From an uncultured Ruminococcus sp. (GTDB lineage: Bacteria; Bacillota; Clostridia; Oscillospirales; Ruminococcaceae): a stretch of 5,094 bases of DNA. The stretch is from NCBI GenBank assembly GCA_947175005.1, contig CAMWLD010000189.1:1-5094 (forward strand), written 5' to 3'. This document shows positions 5,045 through 5,094 of this stretch, piece by piece. The notes beneath the pieces are model-generated. The model worked only from the letters and a program-made list of their open reading frames with translations, did no database searches and was not told where the DNA came from. Each line of letters starts with the position of its first letter. Within the stretch, counting starts at the first letter, position 1. Position numbers and translations under genes: made by a program.

Positions 5045-5094
5045 CATTTTTTTGAAATTTTAACCGTTTTGTTATTTGTTACAGAATGTAAAAT

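Noticed and set aside
4835..5047. Minus-strand 70-codon frame in the mreB leader
   Set aside because: Its start at 5047 lies upstream of the promoter at 5016-5044, it has no clear ribosome site, and it crosses the tandem repeats.

Overview
The window looks like chromosomal DNA of a Clostridia-class Bacillota, probably Ruminococcus or another Oscillospiraceae. This is inferred from strong sigma-A promoters, AGGAGG-type ribosome sites, a lipoprotein with 22-residue leucine-rich repeats, a stand-alone mreBCD operon, and GC-rich repeats lying in AT-rich spacers. No rRNA, tRNA or CRISPR array is visible.

Layout. (1) Positions 956-1, minus strand: a leucine-rich-repeat lipoprotein gene that runs off the left edge, with a near-consensus promoter at 1004-1032. 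(2) Positions 1202-1495, plus strand: a consensus promoter, a 60-codon gene of unknown function, and a rho-independent terminator. These two genes diverge from a 313-bp spacer. (3) Positions 4805-1520, minus strand: the cell-shape operon mreB-mreC-mreD. mreC and mreD overlap by one base (TAATG). mreB and mreC are separated by about 750 bp, most of it one non-coding, mirror-symmetric element. (4) Positions 4806-5094: the mreB leader, with an extended -10 promoter, a dyad across its -10 and start site, and two 20-bp-period repeats that each carry a match to the DnaA-box consensus TTATNCACA.

Functional logic. MreB filaments, the MreC periplasmic scaffold and MreD form the core of the elongasome, which directs lateral wall synthesis in rod-shaped or ovoid cells. 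The operon ends at 1520, convergent with the small plus-strand gene; no minCD, mrdA or rodA follows it here.

The most unusual part is the 3082-3742 element. It has long inverted terminal repeats, each with three short hairpins, two internal inverted-repeat brackets of nearly equal span, and two internal hairpins of about 60 nt in opposite orientation. The two internal hairpins differ at paired positions in a compensatory way, as if each local fold is maintained. It has no credible gene and resembles a MITE-type non-autonomous mobile element that is transcribed inside the mre mRNA. The second point of interest is possible DnaA control, or another dimeric regulator, at mreB.
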